From positions 15,553,173 to 15,617,172 of the forward strand of contig CM057158.1 of assembly GCA_029962745.1 (NCBI GenBank): 64,000 nt of DNA. Reading direction: 5' to 3'. The position numbers and the translations under genes are program-made. Positions 23,405-41,699 of this stretch are shown here, one piece after another; within the stretch, counting starts at the first letter, position 1, and each line of letters begins with the position of its first letter. This DNA comes from Echinometra lucunter. Lineage: Eukaryota > Echinodermata > Echinoidea > Camarodonta > Echinometridae. Under the pieces are notes generated by a model that was given only the letters and a program-made list of their open reading frames with translations, searched no databases and had not been told where the DNA came from.

Positions 23405-23639
23405 AAACAAATTTGACAAATGCAAACAACTTTGGCAACTCCCTTGTTAATAATAAACACTGAAAGAAATGAAAATGGGAGCATAATGATTGCGTATGTA
23501 GCTCCCTCAATGTTCCCCAGAGCTGTCATCCATTTTGAATCAAGGGTTGAAAAAATGCCTCCGCCGGGAATACAGATAGATGGATATATATATATATATA
23601 GTAAAATGTTCAAAGGGTCCAAAAGGTCCGACGATATAC

Positions 23640-24670
23640 AGGGTTAAAATATCAGAAAAAATATAAAGAAGATTCACAACGATATATGGAATACACAGGG
23701 TAACCTGGTTGTTTGTACTTCACAAGCGCTTTCGATTTAATTCTCTTCAGGTGAAGTGGTTGTTTTTACAATTTGACATTTTTTATATACAGGTACAAGA
23801 TTAAATTCATGTCTTGGAGGAATCTTATGAGCTTGAATAACATAAAACAAAATGATAGTCATAGTTCTTTATCAAGAAGTGAGATCTCAAAAAAAAAAAC
23901 CCAGAAAAACATTGTTTATTTGGAGTGCTGCAGGTATCTTACACGAATTATCTACACAAATCAGCCAAGTCAAATTTTCACACATAGATATTCACAATTT
24001 ATCACGAAAGCAAGGTACCCTCATTTCAAAGTTTTACATACCTATGTTAAAGATCGTTCATAACAATTTTTCCAAAATATGGGGAGGAGGTGAGTGTCTT
24101 TGCCTGTAGCAATTCGATTGTTCCTATCCCTATTTCAAGCCTCCTGGGTTGCCGTGTATATAGCGTTAGATGAAAACCAATCCATTTGTGTTGTTTTAAA
24201 TTAATTGTGTGGTTACTGAATAAGTACATGTACCTATCTTCACTAAAGTGAGTTACACAGTATCACAAATGGTGATTAATGTATTTCTTGCAGCACTATA
24301 CATGTATAGGCCTACCCAGTACCCTTACCTTCTTAAAGATGTTAATAATGTCTGATGATAACGTGTGGAGTTATTGGGCCTATGCCTCTTTCCGCAAAAC
24401 GAAATTTACTGTGCAAATGATATAGGCCTATACCCATCATTGCGCATGTTTTTCCAGTCCTCCTTCCCCAAAGAAGAATGAATTCTTTCCCCTTTTTGTT
24501 TTTGTTTTCTGTGATTTTAGAGATGTTATAGTGTTTCATAAAATTGAAAATTAAGTGTCAGAACTTGAAGTTTAATTTTGGATCTGATCTGACACCGTTT
24601 CTGCCCCATCCTCCTGACAAAAAAATGCCTTACTAGTAAGAATGGTATAGTCTTACGGATAGACACTTTT
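23640..24670 (+). other. Intron, no exon seen
   Basis: AT-rich. The phrase CACAAGCGCTTTCGATTTAATTCTCTTCAGG near 23723 resembles terminal sequences of Penelope-type elements, but this is only a resemblance and no RT or GIY-YIG frame is present. Confidence 0.4.
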
Positions 24671-24678
24671 TTGTGCAG

Positions 24679-24804
24679 AATTATGTGTGACCAACCTGTG
24701 CCCCAATAGTGAAACATGTTACAACAGACCAGGTTCCACAGAGTCAACATACGTTTGTGATTGTGAAGGTTTGCTGGGAGGATTTGATTGCACAGACAAC
24801 CTCT
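24679..24804 (+). CDS. EGF-like domain exon
   Basis: The 126-nt exon between acceptor TTGTGCAG and donor GTAAGT is phase 1-1. It encodes 42 residues with six cysteines spaced C-x4-C-x5-C-x12-C-x1-C-x8-C, the canonical EGF pattern, including the final CDCEG and GFDC. It lacks the DxDE calcium-binding start, so it is probably not a calcium-binding EGF. It lies between the signal-peptide exon (21699) and the CUB exon (25213), all on the plus strand with compatible phase. Confidence 0.87.
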
Positions 24805-25212
24805 GTAAGTAATTCTTTATTTCTTCTTAGATATGACGTACGGGTCGTGTAAAGAGTTCTTACTGAATTGTGTTTGTATGCAGAACACCATAAATTATTA
24901 AAGTGGGATCTAGAGCATCAGTACAAGAAAGTAGTTTCATGTTGTAAGGAACCATTCAGTTTCCAATACTTATTACTGGCCTAAACTGGAGTTGATCAAT
25001 CTTTAAAAGGCAAGAAAAATAAATACCATTGTGACAGCATGTATTTCAATGCCTTACTGAAATATTCTCTTGTTGAAAAAAATATGAGACCGATAAAACA
25101 CCATACAATTACTTTTTTAAAATCTATTTTGTATTTCTTTTTAAATTAGTTACCTTTTTCTGTCCTTTTGCATTACCAGTTGTCAGGATTTTGGACACTT
25201 GCTAAGGATCAG

Positions 25213-25560
25213 CATGTGCAAGCGGTACCTACTCCTCACCAAACTACCCAAATGATTATATTTTTCGGGATATTCGGGTCTACCTTATATTCATTCCCGG
25301 AGCCACTCAGATTACTTTTACATTTAATGATCTGTTTGAGGTAGAAGAGAGACATGATGAACTTTACATTGGAGCAGGGCTGACTTATGATGACCTAGTT
25401 GATTTGAACGGTACTGATGTGCCATTGAAACAGATCTATTTTTATGAGAGATATACTGCACCTGATCCTCTAACTCTCTTCAACACGGATTCTGCATTCA
25501 TTACATGGAAAACTGACAAAAATATTCAGCTGGCAGGCTTCCAGGTGTCCTGGACGGCAT
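25213..25560 (+). CDS. CUB domain exon (single cysteine)
   Basis: The 348-nt exon encodes a CUB beta-sandwich domain: CASGTYSSPNYPNDYIF at the start, ITFTFNDLFEVEE, DELYIGAG, then FITWKTDKNIQLAGFQVSW at the end. Position 25213 (after AG 25211-25212) is chosen because the alternative AG at 25205-25206 would create TGA at the join with the EGF exon. The donor is GTGAGT at 25561. Only the first of the four usual CUB cysteines is present; the C-W-I, C-x-D and CG cysteines are replaced. No exon following in phase 1 was recognised downstream, so the gene's 3' end is unknown. Confidence 0.8.
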
Positions 25561-27480
25561 GTGAGTATACTTTTTTGAATGTTTGGATTGGAATCTGGAT
25601 GGCAAAGGTCATAGAGGTCAATATGCATGATATTGAAGAGTCATTAGTTTTGTTATCCCCATATTTAAAATATTTTGAAGACGAAATGATCAGGCATTTA
25701 GGTCAGAGATCAAAGATGAAAGAGCTCAATGAACCTGTAATTAAAGTTTCAATTCTAGATATAAAAATGATTCTAGAACTGTTTGAGCCATGCAGTTAAC
25801 TGAATTTAGATGGAGGCATATAAGAGATGCAGTAACTTTCATCTTGTTTGGATATTCATTCACTATAACAATGACCGGAACAGACAATTATTTACTAAAA
25901 AAATTAATAAGTACAGCACAAAATACTAACAGCTACTTTTTAGATCACAAAGAAAGGTATAAACAAAATAGGTATTTGTAAAAATCGTTTATTTATTTGG
26001 TATCCTCGGAAGAAGCACATTTTGCCTTATGGCTCACTGTTTTGATATTTAGGGTTTTCCCCTTTCTTCACTGCCCAGCATGCCTCCCCAACCATTTACC
26101 CCCCCCCCCCCCCTCCCCCCACCACCACTGTTTAGGTAGCACCAATATATCAACTAAGAGTTTTAGTTTTTATTTGTTTTGTACTCGTTTTCTTTTCATC
26201 ATTTTTGTGGCGCGCAAGTCAAATACCATGGTCTTGTCTTCTCGGTATCTAATGTTGACATCGTTTGCTTTTATTCGGCATTTCATGTACTTGTATAGTC
26301 ACAAGGTAAAGCAATAAACACTGCCACTGGATGCAGAGTGGCAAATGTAGATTAATGTCTTGCCAAAGCACATAAGTGCCGCGGTAAGATTTGAACCCTG
26401 TGCATGGATAATTATTTGAACCTGGGCAAACAATTACTGTGACATAATATTATAGCAATACAGGCAATGATGCACGGGGAAGTCGTGAGAATCATCATCA
26501 CTGGCGTCTCCAAAACTTCACGCCAAGCAACACTATACCATGGTATACCCCCTCCTCTTAAAAGGTTACACTTCTTTATTCCGAAGGTTTCTTTATTCCG
26601 AAAGTTCGTTTATTCCAAAGCTTCGTCGTTGGAAATAGGCAACTTTTTCGAGTGAAAAGGATGACAAAGTGTTGATATCTCATTTTCTCTAAATACACAA
26701 AATGTATTACTGATTTAGAATGAAAATTAAGAAATTCATGTTCCAAATTTGATGATTAAACAAAACAAAGGTTTATTGATCCAATAAATCATACCATTAA
26801 ATAGAGAAATCAGAAGAATATTCACACATTTGGCAGAGCAGATCATCATCGGAGTCGACACAAAATAATATTAATGTCGAGCATGCAGTGACATCTTCCC
26901 TCTCGATCTCTGCTTCCATTTTCGTAACCATCTTTATCGACATTTCCTCGTGTTTTGCTTTGTTTTATTCCTACTTTCTATCATATTCTCTTTCTGACCT
27001 ATTATTCCCTATCTTATTCGTGTTATTCCTTGTTTTCATTCTATCCCTGTTTATCTATCTTTTCCTTATCTTTCTCTTTCTTTATACACTCACTGCACTT
27101 CTATCTTTTCTCTCTAGCTATCCTTATTTTGTTCCTTGTTCACTTCCATCCATCTCTGTCTTTCCTTAGGTTTCTCTTTCTTATATTAAATTCTTAATCT
27201 TTCTGTGTTTTCCTATGTTATTCTTTGTGCTCATTATGTCCGTCTCTATCTTTCCTTCTATATATTTTCTCTTTGTTGATATATGTGATTTTTTTTTCCT
27301 TCTTGTGTCTATGCTAGTTTATTAGTTGCACATTTTCATTCCATTCGTCTCTATCTTTCTTTGTTTCTCTTTCTTTAAATTATTTTGTCTTTCTGTCTTT
27401 CCTTATGTTTTTCCTTGTGTAATTACGTCAAAAATATAGAGGATTTTTAAGCAAAATACACGAGAAGGCATACACAGAAG
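25561..27480 (+). other. No exon recognised
   Basis: Contains C tracts near 26100, a T/C-rich stretch at about 26890-27420 (low complexity; its open frames are not credible) and a SINE fragment at 26300-26410. The SP-EGF-CUB gene must either end here by an unrecognised exon or continue into this region. Confidence 0.5.
26300..26410 (-). mobile_element. tRNA-SINE fragment
   Basis: TGGCAAATGTAGATTAATGTCTTGCCAAAG and GGTAAGATTTGAACCCTG match, reversed, the SINE copies at 38620 and 27590. Confidence 0.5.
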
Positions 27481-27539
27481 TCAGCAGCTGTAGTACGGTG
27501 CACGCGTAGAGCTCTTTACACTCACTGTTGTCTCATTTC

Positions 27540-27690
27540 AGACGCTAAGATATACCCAAATGAGCACTTTTACGCATTATTGGTCCACGGTTCGAATCCC
27601 TGCCGGGGCACTAATGTCCTTTGGCAAGACATGAATCAAAATTTGCCATGTCTTTCGGATTGTAAAAAATAACGGTGAGTGTAAAGAGCA
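27540..27690 (+). mobile_element. tRNA-derived SINE fragment
   Basis: Has an intact RNA polymerase III B box (GGTTCGAATCC at about 27591) followed by TGCCGGGGCAC and TCCTTTGGCAAGACATGAAT, the body shared with the other SINE pieces in the window. No A box and no cloverleaf, so not a tRNA gene. Confidence 0.6.
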
Positions 27691-27729
27691 CTAGACGTGC
27701 ACTACAGCTGCTGAGGTTTTCGCGACTTC

Positions 27730-28240
27730 TGTGTCTGTTATGACTATTCTTCTTCTTCTTCTTATTGATTGATTAATTGATTGTTTTGATTTGCCAAGCC
27801 TCCAAAACACAACAATAGATATATAAATCGAAGAATAACAGATCAGTAAGCTTGACCAGGATAACCCATGAAAGCTCGAAAGCATAATTTCAGTGGGGTC
27901 CTTGACATATATGAACAAAATAATAAGTTAAAATCGTAATATTTACACGCAGAATTATAATCAGGAATAATAATCACATAATGATAGTAATGATAAGTTA
28001 CACAAGAAGAATATGAAGAAGAAGAAAAGTGAAAGGAAGAACAAGAAGAAGAAGGAGACGAAGAAGGAGAGAAAAAGAAAATAGGAGAAGTAGAATAAGG
28101 AGAAAAAAGGGGGAAAGGGAGGAGAAAATCGCAATGAATATGTTGAATATTTCAAAACATACAAAACCATATTATATACAATAAAGAAAGTATTGGCCTG
28201 CATGGCAGAGAAAAGAAGGTGGTCTGTATTCAGGCTATTT
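27730..28240 (+). other. Simple repeats, no gene seen
   Basis: TTC repeats near 27750 and AAG-rich sequence at about 28010-28110. Open frames here are composition artefacts. Confidence 0.6.
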
Positions 28241-28351
28241 CAACTATATAACATATCACTCGCTTCTTCCCTCTGACTCTCAAGTGAAAGATATTCTTTC
28301 AGTTTCCTCTTAAAATGAACAAAGTTTTCTGTTCCCTTTATAGGAAGAGAA

Positions 28352-29823
28352 TTATGGTTTTATGGCAATGTAATAAAACGAATTACCAATACTACCTACT
28401 CTTTCTGGTAAGTTGAAGTTGAAATGGCTGTTTCTTGTATTGTAATTATGTAAGTCGGTAACAAAATTAAAATTTGACCGAAAAGTATGATACATTTTAT
28501 GCATGTGGAGCAATACAAGTTGTTTTGATCTTTGGTTGACTTCACGAAAACCAGCTTCAGAGAGTTCGCTGTTACCAACGTGAGTTCTGGGACCAGAACA
28601 GTTGATGAATCTTACCATTTTGTTCCCTATAATTTTCAACTTCTTTTGATCAGATATGTTTATGTTACTATATACCATGCAGGGTTAGCATAGTCAAATA
28701 AACACTGAATAAGAGCAAAACAGAAAATACGTCTTGCTTTTTGATCCATACAACTTTGATATCTGTACAAAAATTTCAGACGAGAATTCGCTCTTTTTAC
28801 AACTGATTCTACTAAAGACGAATATGAAACTGTGCTGGCCAGCTAAGTGCATAAGTACTTTACAGATTCTTTTCTCTTGATTACCTGATTATTGTATGTC
28901 ACGTTAAAAACAAATAACTTTTAGAACTACTTTTAGAACAAAACAGAATGCTTTCTGTTTTGCCCAAGTGTAAAGATAACCTGTTATCAAACATCTAATC
29001 GACACACGTAGACAGCTGTTCGCTAAGTTTTTCTTCGACAAATTTTGGATTGGGATATGAATAAAGCAGTACGCTTTCATCCGCATGCAATAATAGTTTA
29101 CATGTCATTGATATAAGTTGAAAATAGAATCGGGCCTAAAATGCTTCCCTGAGGAACACCACATGTTATAGGCATAAGTTTGGAACGAATATCATGGATG
29201 GCCACTACTTGATGTCGATTAGACAAGTAGGATTTGAACCATTCTAAACTAGCCTGGTTAAAACCCATTATTTGTAACTTTTTCAATAAGATGCCATGAT
29301 TAATAGTATCAAAAGCTTTTTGGAGATCAAGGAGTACCATGCCAACGAAGTCGCTATATCCTGCTATATCCAACTTTGCTGCTGGCCATTGGTATTTTTT
29401 TTTAAAATTTAAAACACACTCTTACAAAGCAGACCATCCAAACAAAAAAGAGAGGGAAACTGCTCCTTCGGCAATGACCAAAATGCTTACGCCTTAGCTA
29501 TTGTTCAAACAGCTGAATGTTCTCATTAAGATGCACATAATCAGAAGGCAGTGGAAATCATGGGATCAAAGGAACAATCATGTTGAATGTCCTTTTCTAA
29601 TGGGTCCATGATGAAATTCACGTATGCTATCAATGTCTGCATTAAAAATGTCTTTGCTAGAGGGGAGTTTGTCTACTAATTTAGCAGCCACATTTGTAAA
29701 ATAAGAATTGAATTCTTTGGCGATGGTCACCTTATCATGACATAATTCTCCACCGATTGAAGTGACAAATTCTTGGTCTTTTCCCTTCTTACTTTTTAAT
29801 CCTAAGCTTTTAGATTCTGCCAA
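28352..29823 (-). mobile_element. Decayed LINE reverse transcriptase
   Basis: On the minus strand, 29373-29098 encodes the RT palm with VLLDLQKAFDTINHGILLKK, EWFKSYLSNRHQVV and GVPQGSILGPILFSTYINDM, a clear non-LTR RT (CR1/L2-like) ending just before the FxDD block. Upstream, 29823-29578 has the linker-type NSYFTNVAAKLVDKLPS. Downstream, about 28800-28680 reads RANSRLKFLYRYQS and CLFDYANPAWY, then shifts frame into 28678-28352, the C-terminal region with HNYNTRN. Several frameshifts and missing segments show it is dead. The family is distinct from the LINE at 4007. Confidence 0.85.
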
Positions 29824-29829
29824 ATCCTC

Positions 29830-30490
29830 TTAGAATCCTGTTTATTTTCTTCTATCTTGTTTTGTAAGTATTCGAGTTTGGCCTTTTTCACCTCTCTTTG
29901 GACCATATTTCTTAATTTCCTGTATCTTTTAGAGAGCGTCTCATGATCCTCATCTTTTGATTTTTTCTTCATTGTTTAATCCTGAGCTGCTGACATATGG
30001 AAAAGGGTTTTTAAGGAAAATGAAGAATAAAGGAATATAAAATAAATATCCAATCGGCTAGATATTTAAAAAAAAAACTATGCAATGACAATGTTGAAGA
30101 ATATACAAACAATAATTTTAAAAAAAACACCAAAAACAAACCTTGGTCGTGAGAGAAAAGACCCGAGGGCCACTGTTATTATAAATGGACACCATGCTCG
30201 TACATGGACTTTCAAAATGGACCCTAAACAAGTTTCGATCTCAGAACTGATACCCGAAACAAGTATTTTGTCATGTTTTCCCCACCATAAACAAGTATTT
30301 TCAAACCAAGTATACCTTTCTTTTTTTCCTGAGTTTTGCAATTTTGATATCCTTTTCACTGTACGCTCGTACATCGCCTCCGTGAAAAACAACCCTTTTT
30401 ACGCTTTTTTGTGTATGAGCATGGTATCCATCTTGTAGATGGCAGTGCCACCCCCCCCCCCCCCCCCCCTCCAGGAAAAGAACATGCCAG
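29830..30490 (+). other. No gene seen
   Basis: Probable further decayed LINE sequence, then unassigned AT-rich sequence ending in a 20-base C tract near 30450. No convincing coding frame. Confidence 0.45.
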
Positions 30491-30492
30491 TA

Positions 30493-30658
30493 CCTGGGGA
30501 GCGTTTCATGAAAGGACTTGTCGGATGTTTTATCCGAAAAAGTCTGTTTTATCCGACAGTTGCCATAGTAACGATGCTTCTCAGCCAGTCGAAATCAAGG
30601 AAAGATGTCAGATCTGACAACTTATCAGACAACAAATGTTGATGAAACGCTCCCCAGG
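30493..30658. mobile_element. 166-bp MITE with TA target site
   Basis: Ends CCTGGGGAGCGTTTCATGAA and TTGATGAAACGCTCCCCAGG are inverted repeats flanked by TA on both sides. Inner GTCGGATGTTTTATCCGA also folds. Confidence 0.8.
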
Positions 30659-32535
30659 TATCAAAGCACTACAATACTGATTGATACACCAAAAGTCACA
30701 CAACATATTACTTTCCAAAAGACTGAACAAACTTCCTCTAGCAGTTTTGCTTGAAAGATGAAGATACAAAATACAAAAATGTTGCTTTGATTATTAGCAG
30801 GTTTCAGCAGATCTCTGGTGGTTGTGATAGATGGTGGTTGTCGCTAAATTATCCATTTGAGTACTCTGCACTAGCTGGTAGTTGAAAACAGGAAACACCA
30901 CTTGGCCTTTTCCACTGCATCTAGCTAGAGATGGCTCCCCATCCTCCGTCACCACCCTCATCAATATCATGCAGTTTTTTAGTTTCTTTGTTACTATCAC
31001 AGAGACAACTGAAACATGTAGGTAATTGACAGAGCGACGACTGCGGTAGAAGTGGAGGTTGGCGAGTGATAGGACCAGCAGGATTGCCAGGGACAAGCAG
31101 ACAAAATCAATCTATCTGGTTAGTGGTGGCTTTAAAAATGGACTTCCAGTAATGCGGGGTAGTGGGGTACGTTACACCAGTACCATGCAGTAGGTGGGAA
31201 TCTCTCTTTTTTTCTGTCAGAAATTGATATAGGCCTACCTAATTTGCGAAAATTGTTTTTCTTATCATTTATTTCTCTCAGGACGTGTTTTTTGTTAAAC
31301 TGTGTTGAAGACTTTCATGGCCATTGCTCAGTTCAGAAAGTATTAAAGGTATCATTGTACAGTTGCATTTCTGAAGTTAGTCTGTTTGTTTTTAGTGATG
31401 GGGTATATAGGCCCATTCTGAACACATCTTTTCTTTTAAAGCACCTATATGTAGGAGAGAATCGAGCCAGATGTTGTCTCATCTGAAACGATTTCTAAAC
31501 GGTATAAACTCATAGTTTGTGGTCTAGACAAGCGATTCATCCTCAACCCCCCTCCACATGGAAGATGGATTGGAGCCTCCAAACTCCCATCTCCCTGCTC
31601 CAAACATGGACGTATTTATACATGCTCAAAGTAAACAATAATCTTCATCCTCTGCACCCATGCTGAAAAGTAGGATCTCTTCTGACCTGAACCAAGCATC
31701 CCCCCCCCCCCGCTCTCTCTCTCTCTCTCTCTCGCTCTATAGTATCGGGCCTGGATATCCTGTCAGTCTCTTGCCTTAATACTTTCATGTAGATGAAACA
31801 AACAACATTGAATGATTCTAAATCATACGTGCTCCTACCCAAAGACTGGCAAAGCTAGGCTTTACTCAAGGCTTTATAGAGTTTTTTAAATATCATAAAT
31901 TGAGTCTGTATCTGTAGACTAGCTTCGGACATGCGTGCTGAATCCGGGATGCGCGTTTCCGTTTTACACCATTGCCTAGGCATCTTCGCGAAAAAATCCT
32001 ACAAGTGCTCTGGTGAAAGAGTCTAAGTCCTCAGCGCATACAGACGACAGCAAAGACACTGCATGCATGCTTTGACTGTATGCATATGCACATACATTGT
32101 AAATGTGCGCGAACGAGCTGAGCCCATGGAGTTCTATGGCTGAGCCTGATCTTATATAAAGGAGAAAAAAAAAAAAAACCAATGAAATACAGAAGGAGAG
32201 AGAAGAAGCTGGAAGGAAGAACAAATAAAAACATAGGACATGGGAGAGGATAGATAAGAGGAAGAATAAAGAAATACATGAAGAAAGAACAGAGGATACA
32301 GAATTCACTATTTCTTCGTGTGGTTTTTTTTTTCTTTTATCTAATACCTCTCCCTTTTCTTTATGGACTTCTAGGCCTATCTTTCTTTTTACATTTCTTT
32401 GGGCAATCCTCTCGTCTTTTTTTTCGCCTTCAGTTCCTTGAAGGCCCCCTTTCCTTCTGGAATTTTGCCTTTTCTTTCATCTATTCTCTCTGTACACATA
32501 CACGATCGCCGCGTGCACCGCAGTGGTGGTAGCTA

Positions 32536-33328
32536 TAGACCAATTTCACAACGCAAGAGGGCAGCAGACTGTTCGACACAGTTCGACATATTGCGGTGGG
32601 CGCTCCAACTTTTATAGTACACAAGTCAATAGCGCGTTATGTACATTCGTTCGATTTTTTTGTCTATTTTGACCAGTATATGCAGATTTATTTTAATATT
32701 TGCAATGAGAAATTATCAGGGAAGTTCAGGTCGCAGCTGTACGGTGCTCAAATGCCACAAGAATTAGAGAAAGTTTAAAAATTGGAAGCTAACTGAGTGC
32801 GAAATTCACTCGCCTTTGACTCATGGAGCCTGTTTGTGTGAGAAGCCGTACTCCCTACACAGGTTTCCGTCAGCAGTGTGAAGGAATTCGTCGCCAGTGG
32901 GTAAAAATATCAACAGAAAGGACTTTGAAGTCAAGAAACATTATCATTATGTACTTTGGCGTAAAATTTAATGAGTGAAAACATGACTTTGTAAACAGGG
33001 TAAGATTTAGGGCTCCCGTTTACTAGTAACGGCTTCTATCTGCAATCGAACTTTTACTGACAAAACTAAGTTGAAAAACCATCGAAAGTACAAAAATACA
33101 TCATACCTTCATCCGTCAGATATGACCATTGTCTTACCTCATCTACCCATGTATCCATGCTTTATTTTATTGATCTAGAATAAAGTAAATGGAAAAATAT
33201 CGGGGCATGTCTCATAACTTACATTCATTTTGTACACAGAGCCAATCGCGGTCAGCGCGCTTGCCCACCGCAGCAATGGCGTCGCCGATAGAGGGCCAAA
33301 TACATAAACCGGAGGTGAAATTGGTCTG
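32536..33328. mobile_element. 793-bp TIR element, copy 2
   Basis: TAGACCAATTTCAC at the left and GTGAAATTGGTCTG at the right (one mismatch), flanked by TA. The interior is the reverse of 1784-2569, including GACCGCGATTGGCTCTGTG. It is inserted inside the 2.7-kb element, so it is younger. Confidence 0.82.
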
Positions 33329-34010
33329 TAGGAGAGCTGAATCTTATTACCAGCTCTGGCATGGCTGAAACGAAACCTAGACTTTGAAACCAGCACGTTT
33401 GATGCATTAATCTAAAAACTGCCTAGGCTACGGCAGCCAGTCTGCAGGTCCCCCAAAAGTGGCTTCTTTCATGTAACTGGTATGCATGAACGGAACAGGG
33501 TCTGCATATTTAATGAGTTTGAACCTGTCAGAACACTACTTTCGAATTTGCCCTTGCTGCTCTAATACTTTATCAAATTTGATGTTTTTGGTATCTATGT
33601 AAAGACGATTAAACACTCTCTTATGTCATGTATTTGAATTTAATGAAAAATTTAGGAAAAGAGGTGAAATTCTTGATCAAAAAACGATACAAAAATGATT
33701 TTTTAGCCTGCCAAAAGTTGCCATTTTGTAAGGCTTTTTGTAAATGAGCCCAAATAATTTTCACATGGCCACAAAGCTGAATGTCTATGCTTTATGAAAA
33801 TACCCATTTTAACACATGATGTAATTTAATCGGATCAAGAGCACACTTTACCCAGACCAAGTGCAATTTTCAGCCCAAAACCATAAATACTGCTCTGTGA
33901 TTGGTCCATTCAGACCCCACACTCATCCTGGAATCCTAACGGTCACTTACTGAGTCACTGAAGGTCACACTCCATGTGTGGTAATCTTTTCAAAACAACC
34001 GCGCTGGCAT

Positions 34011-34234
34011 GTTTCTGGCCTTATTCAGCCAATCAGAACACTGGATTTCATGCTGATCGAAAAATCAAGAAATCTCGTCCTGAACTTCCTTGGGAAAAGT
34101 GTGCTCTTGACCCGACTAAAAGGTTTCTGGCCTTATTCAGCCAATCAGAACACTGGATTTCATGCTGATCGAAAAATCAAGAAATCTCGTCCTGAACTTC
34201 CTTGGGAAAAGTGTGCTCTTGACCCGACTAAAAG
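34011..34234 (+). repeat. 112-bp direct tandem duplication
   Basis: GTTTCTGGCCTTATTCAGCC begins at 34011 and again at 34123. The two units look identical up to GACCCGACTAAAAGG, so this is a recent event inside the 2.7-kb transposon. Confidence 0.92.
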
Positions 34235-34789
34235 GTGCCCCACATTAAGAATGGTATTTTGAAAAAGTACAGACTTTCAGCTTTATTTTGATGTAAATAT
34301 TATTTGGGCTCAAAATAAAAAGTTTTGCACAATCTGCAAGAGAAGTGAGAGGAAGAGAATCATGTTTTGAAGCATCTTTTTCACCTTGATTTACACATAT
34401 TTCCCCGAATATATTATCAAAATGAATACAAGAATGTGAAAGTGTGATATTTACTCTTTTCAGTGGTGTATCAACCAATTGTTTTACTTGATGATAAAGT
34501 AGTTAAAGTCTTCCAGAAATAAAGTCTCATAATTCATGAGATTTGACAGGGTGGAAGATTTGGCCACGAGAGCATTTACGTGAATCCTGCTTATTTGCTC
34601 ATTAGCATATGACCTGCAGACTGGCTGACGGTGTAAAACGGAAACGCGCATCCGGGATTCCCCTTAATAGTATTAGCATTATCGTGATTATCTCCGGGCG
34701 TACGGTGTGTGTAGTACACTGCTGGAAGTTACACCGGCTGCTGGGCACAATTTTACACACGTGCGGGGATGACGTCGAGTGCATGCTGG

Positions 34790-34935
34790 CCGGGGGGAGT
34801 GTTTCATGAAGAGTTTTGTCGGTGATTTTCACCGACTAATTTGCTGTCAGCCAATCAGATGCGAGAATTTTCAGTAGCTTGTAAAGTTTGTCGGTGAAAA
34901 TCACCGACAAAACTCTTCATGAAACACTCCCCTGG
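34790..34935. mobile_element. 146-bp near-palindromic MITE
   Basis: Arms of about 45 bp (GGGGGGAGTGTTTCATGAAG... and its inverse) flank a loop with TCAGCCAATCAGATGC. It is missing at the corresponding place in duplication copy 1. The loop phrase also occurs in the 42296 element. Confidence 0.82.
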
Positions 34936-35024
34936 TAGGCGTAGGCAGGATCGGAAGGGATGAATAGTCATAGATTCACACCAGAGTTTTTTCAAGCAGT
35001 TCAGCTACATAAACTTGAAGAATC

Positions 35025-41452
<6,428 letters not shown>

Positions 41453-41482
41453 CTTAAATAAGATTAAACTCAAGACACCTGA

Positions 41483-41488
41483 AATAAA
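41483..41488 (+). promoter_or_regulatory. Poly(A) signal AATAAA of AHCY
   Basis: First AATAAA after the stop, 31 bp downstream of it; a second lies at 41594-41599 within the repeated 3' UTR. Which one is used cannot be told from sequence. Confidence 0.5.
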
Positions 41489-41498
41489 GATTCCTGGT

Positions 41499-41685
41499 TC
41501 AAGTGCGTTGGAATTCCTCAAGATGGGCCATACAAACCAGAACATTATCGCTATTACCAGTAGTTTTTAAGATTAAGCTCAGGACAGAGCTTTAATAAAG
41601 ATTCCTCGTTCAAGGCTTTGAAATTCCTTGGAAAGGACCCTACAAACCCCGGCTACAAACCAAGATAATGTTGCTACCGGCCCAT
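41499..41685 (+). repeat. Two decayed copies of the AHCY C-terminal codons
   Basis: The coding sequence for [17 protein letters not shown] (ending 41452) recurs at 41502-41562 as [22 protein letters not shown] and, more decayed, at 41611-41685, with spacing near 108-110 bp. The intervening AATAAAGATTCCTGGTTCAAG is repeated too. Confidence 0.85.
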
Positions 41686-41699
41686 AGGATTTATCCAAC

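Larger units (their letters stand above)
31951..34649. mobile_element. 2.7-kb TIR transposon with 9-bp TSD (MULE-like)
   Basis: The element starts GCGCGTTTCCGTTTTACACC and ends with the perfect 20-bp inverse. It is flanked by the 9-bp duplication ATCCGGGAT (31942-31950 and 34650-34658). The paralogous sequence at 15162-15170 has a single ATCCGGGAT, i.e. the empty site, which fixes both ends exactly. A 9-bp TSD fits Mutator-like elements best. No transposase ORF is evident, and it hosts a nested 793-bp element at 32536-33328. Confidence 0.88.

Noticed and set aside
23700..23770. Penelope-like terminal repeat or hammerhead ribozyme
   Set aside because: Only a phrase resembles such termini; the conserved hammerhead core could not be seen.
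25207..25212. Alternative CUB exon start after AG 25205-25206
   Set aside because: Joining it to the EGF exon in phase 1 creates TGA; the AG six bases downstream avoids the stop.
26888..27197. Hydrophobic frames resembling membrane proteins
   Set aside because: T/C-rich low-complexity DNA gives Phe/Leu/Ser-rich frames on its own.
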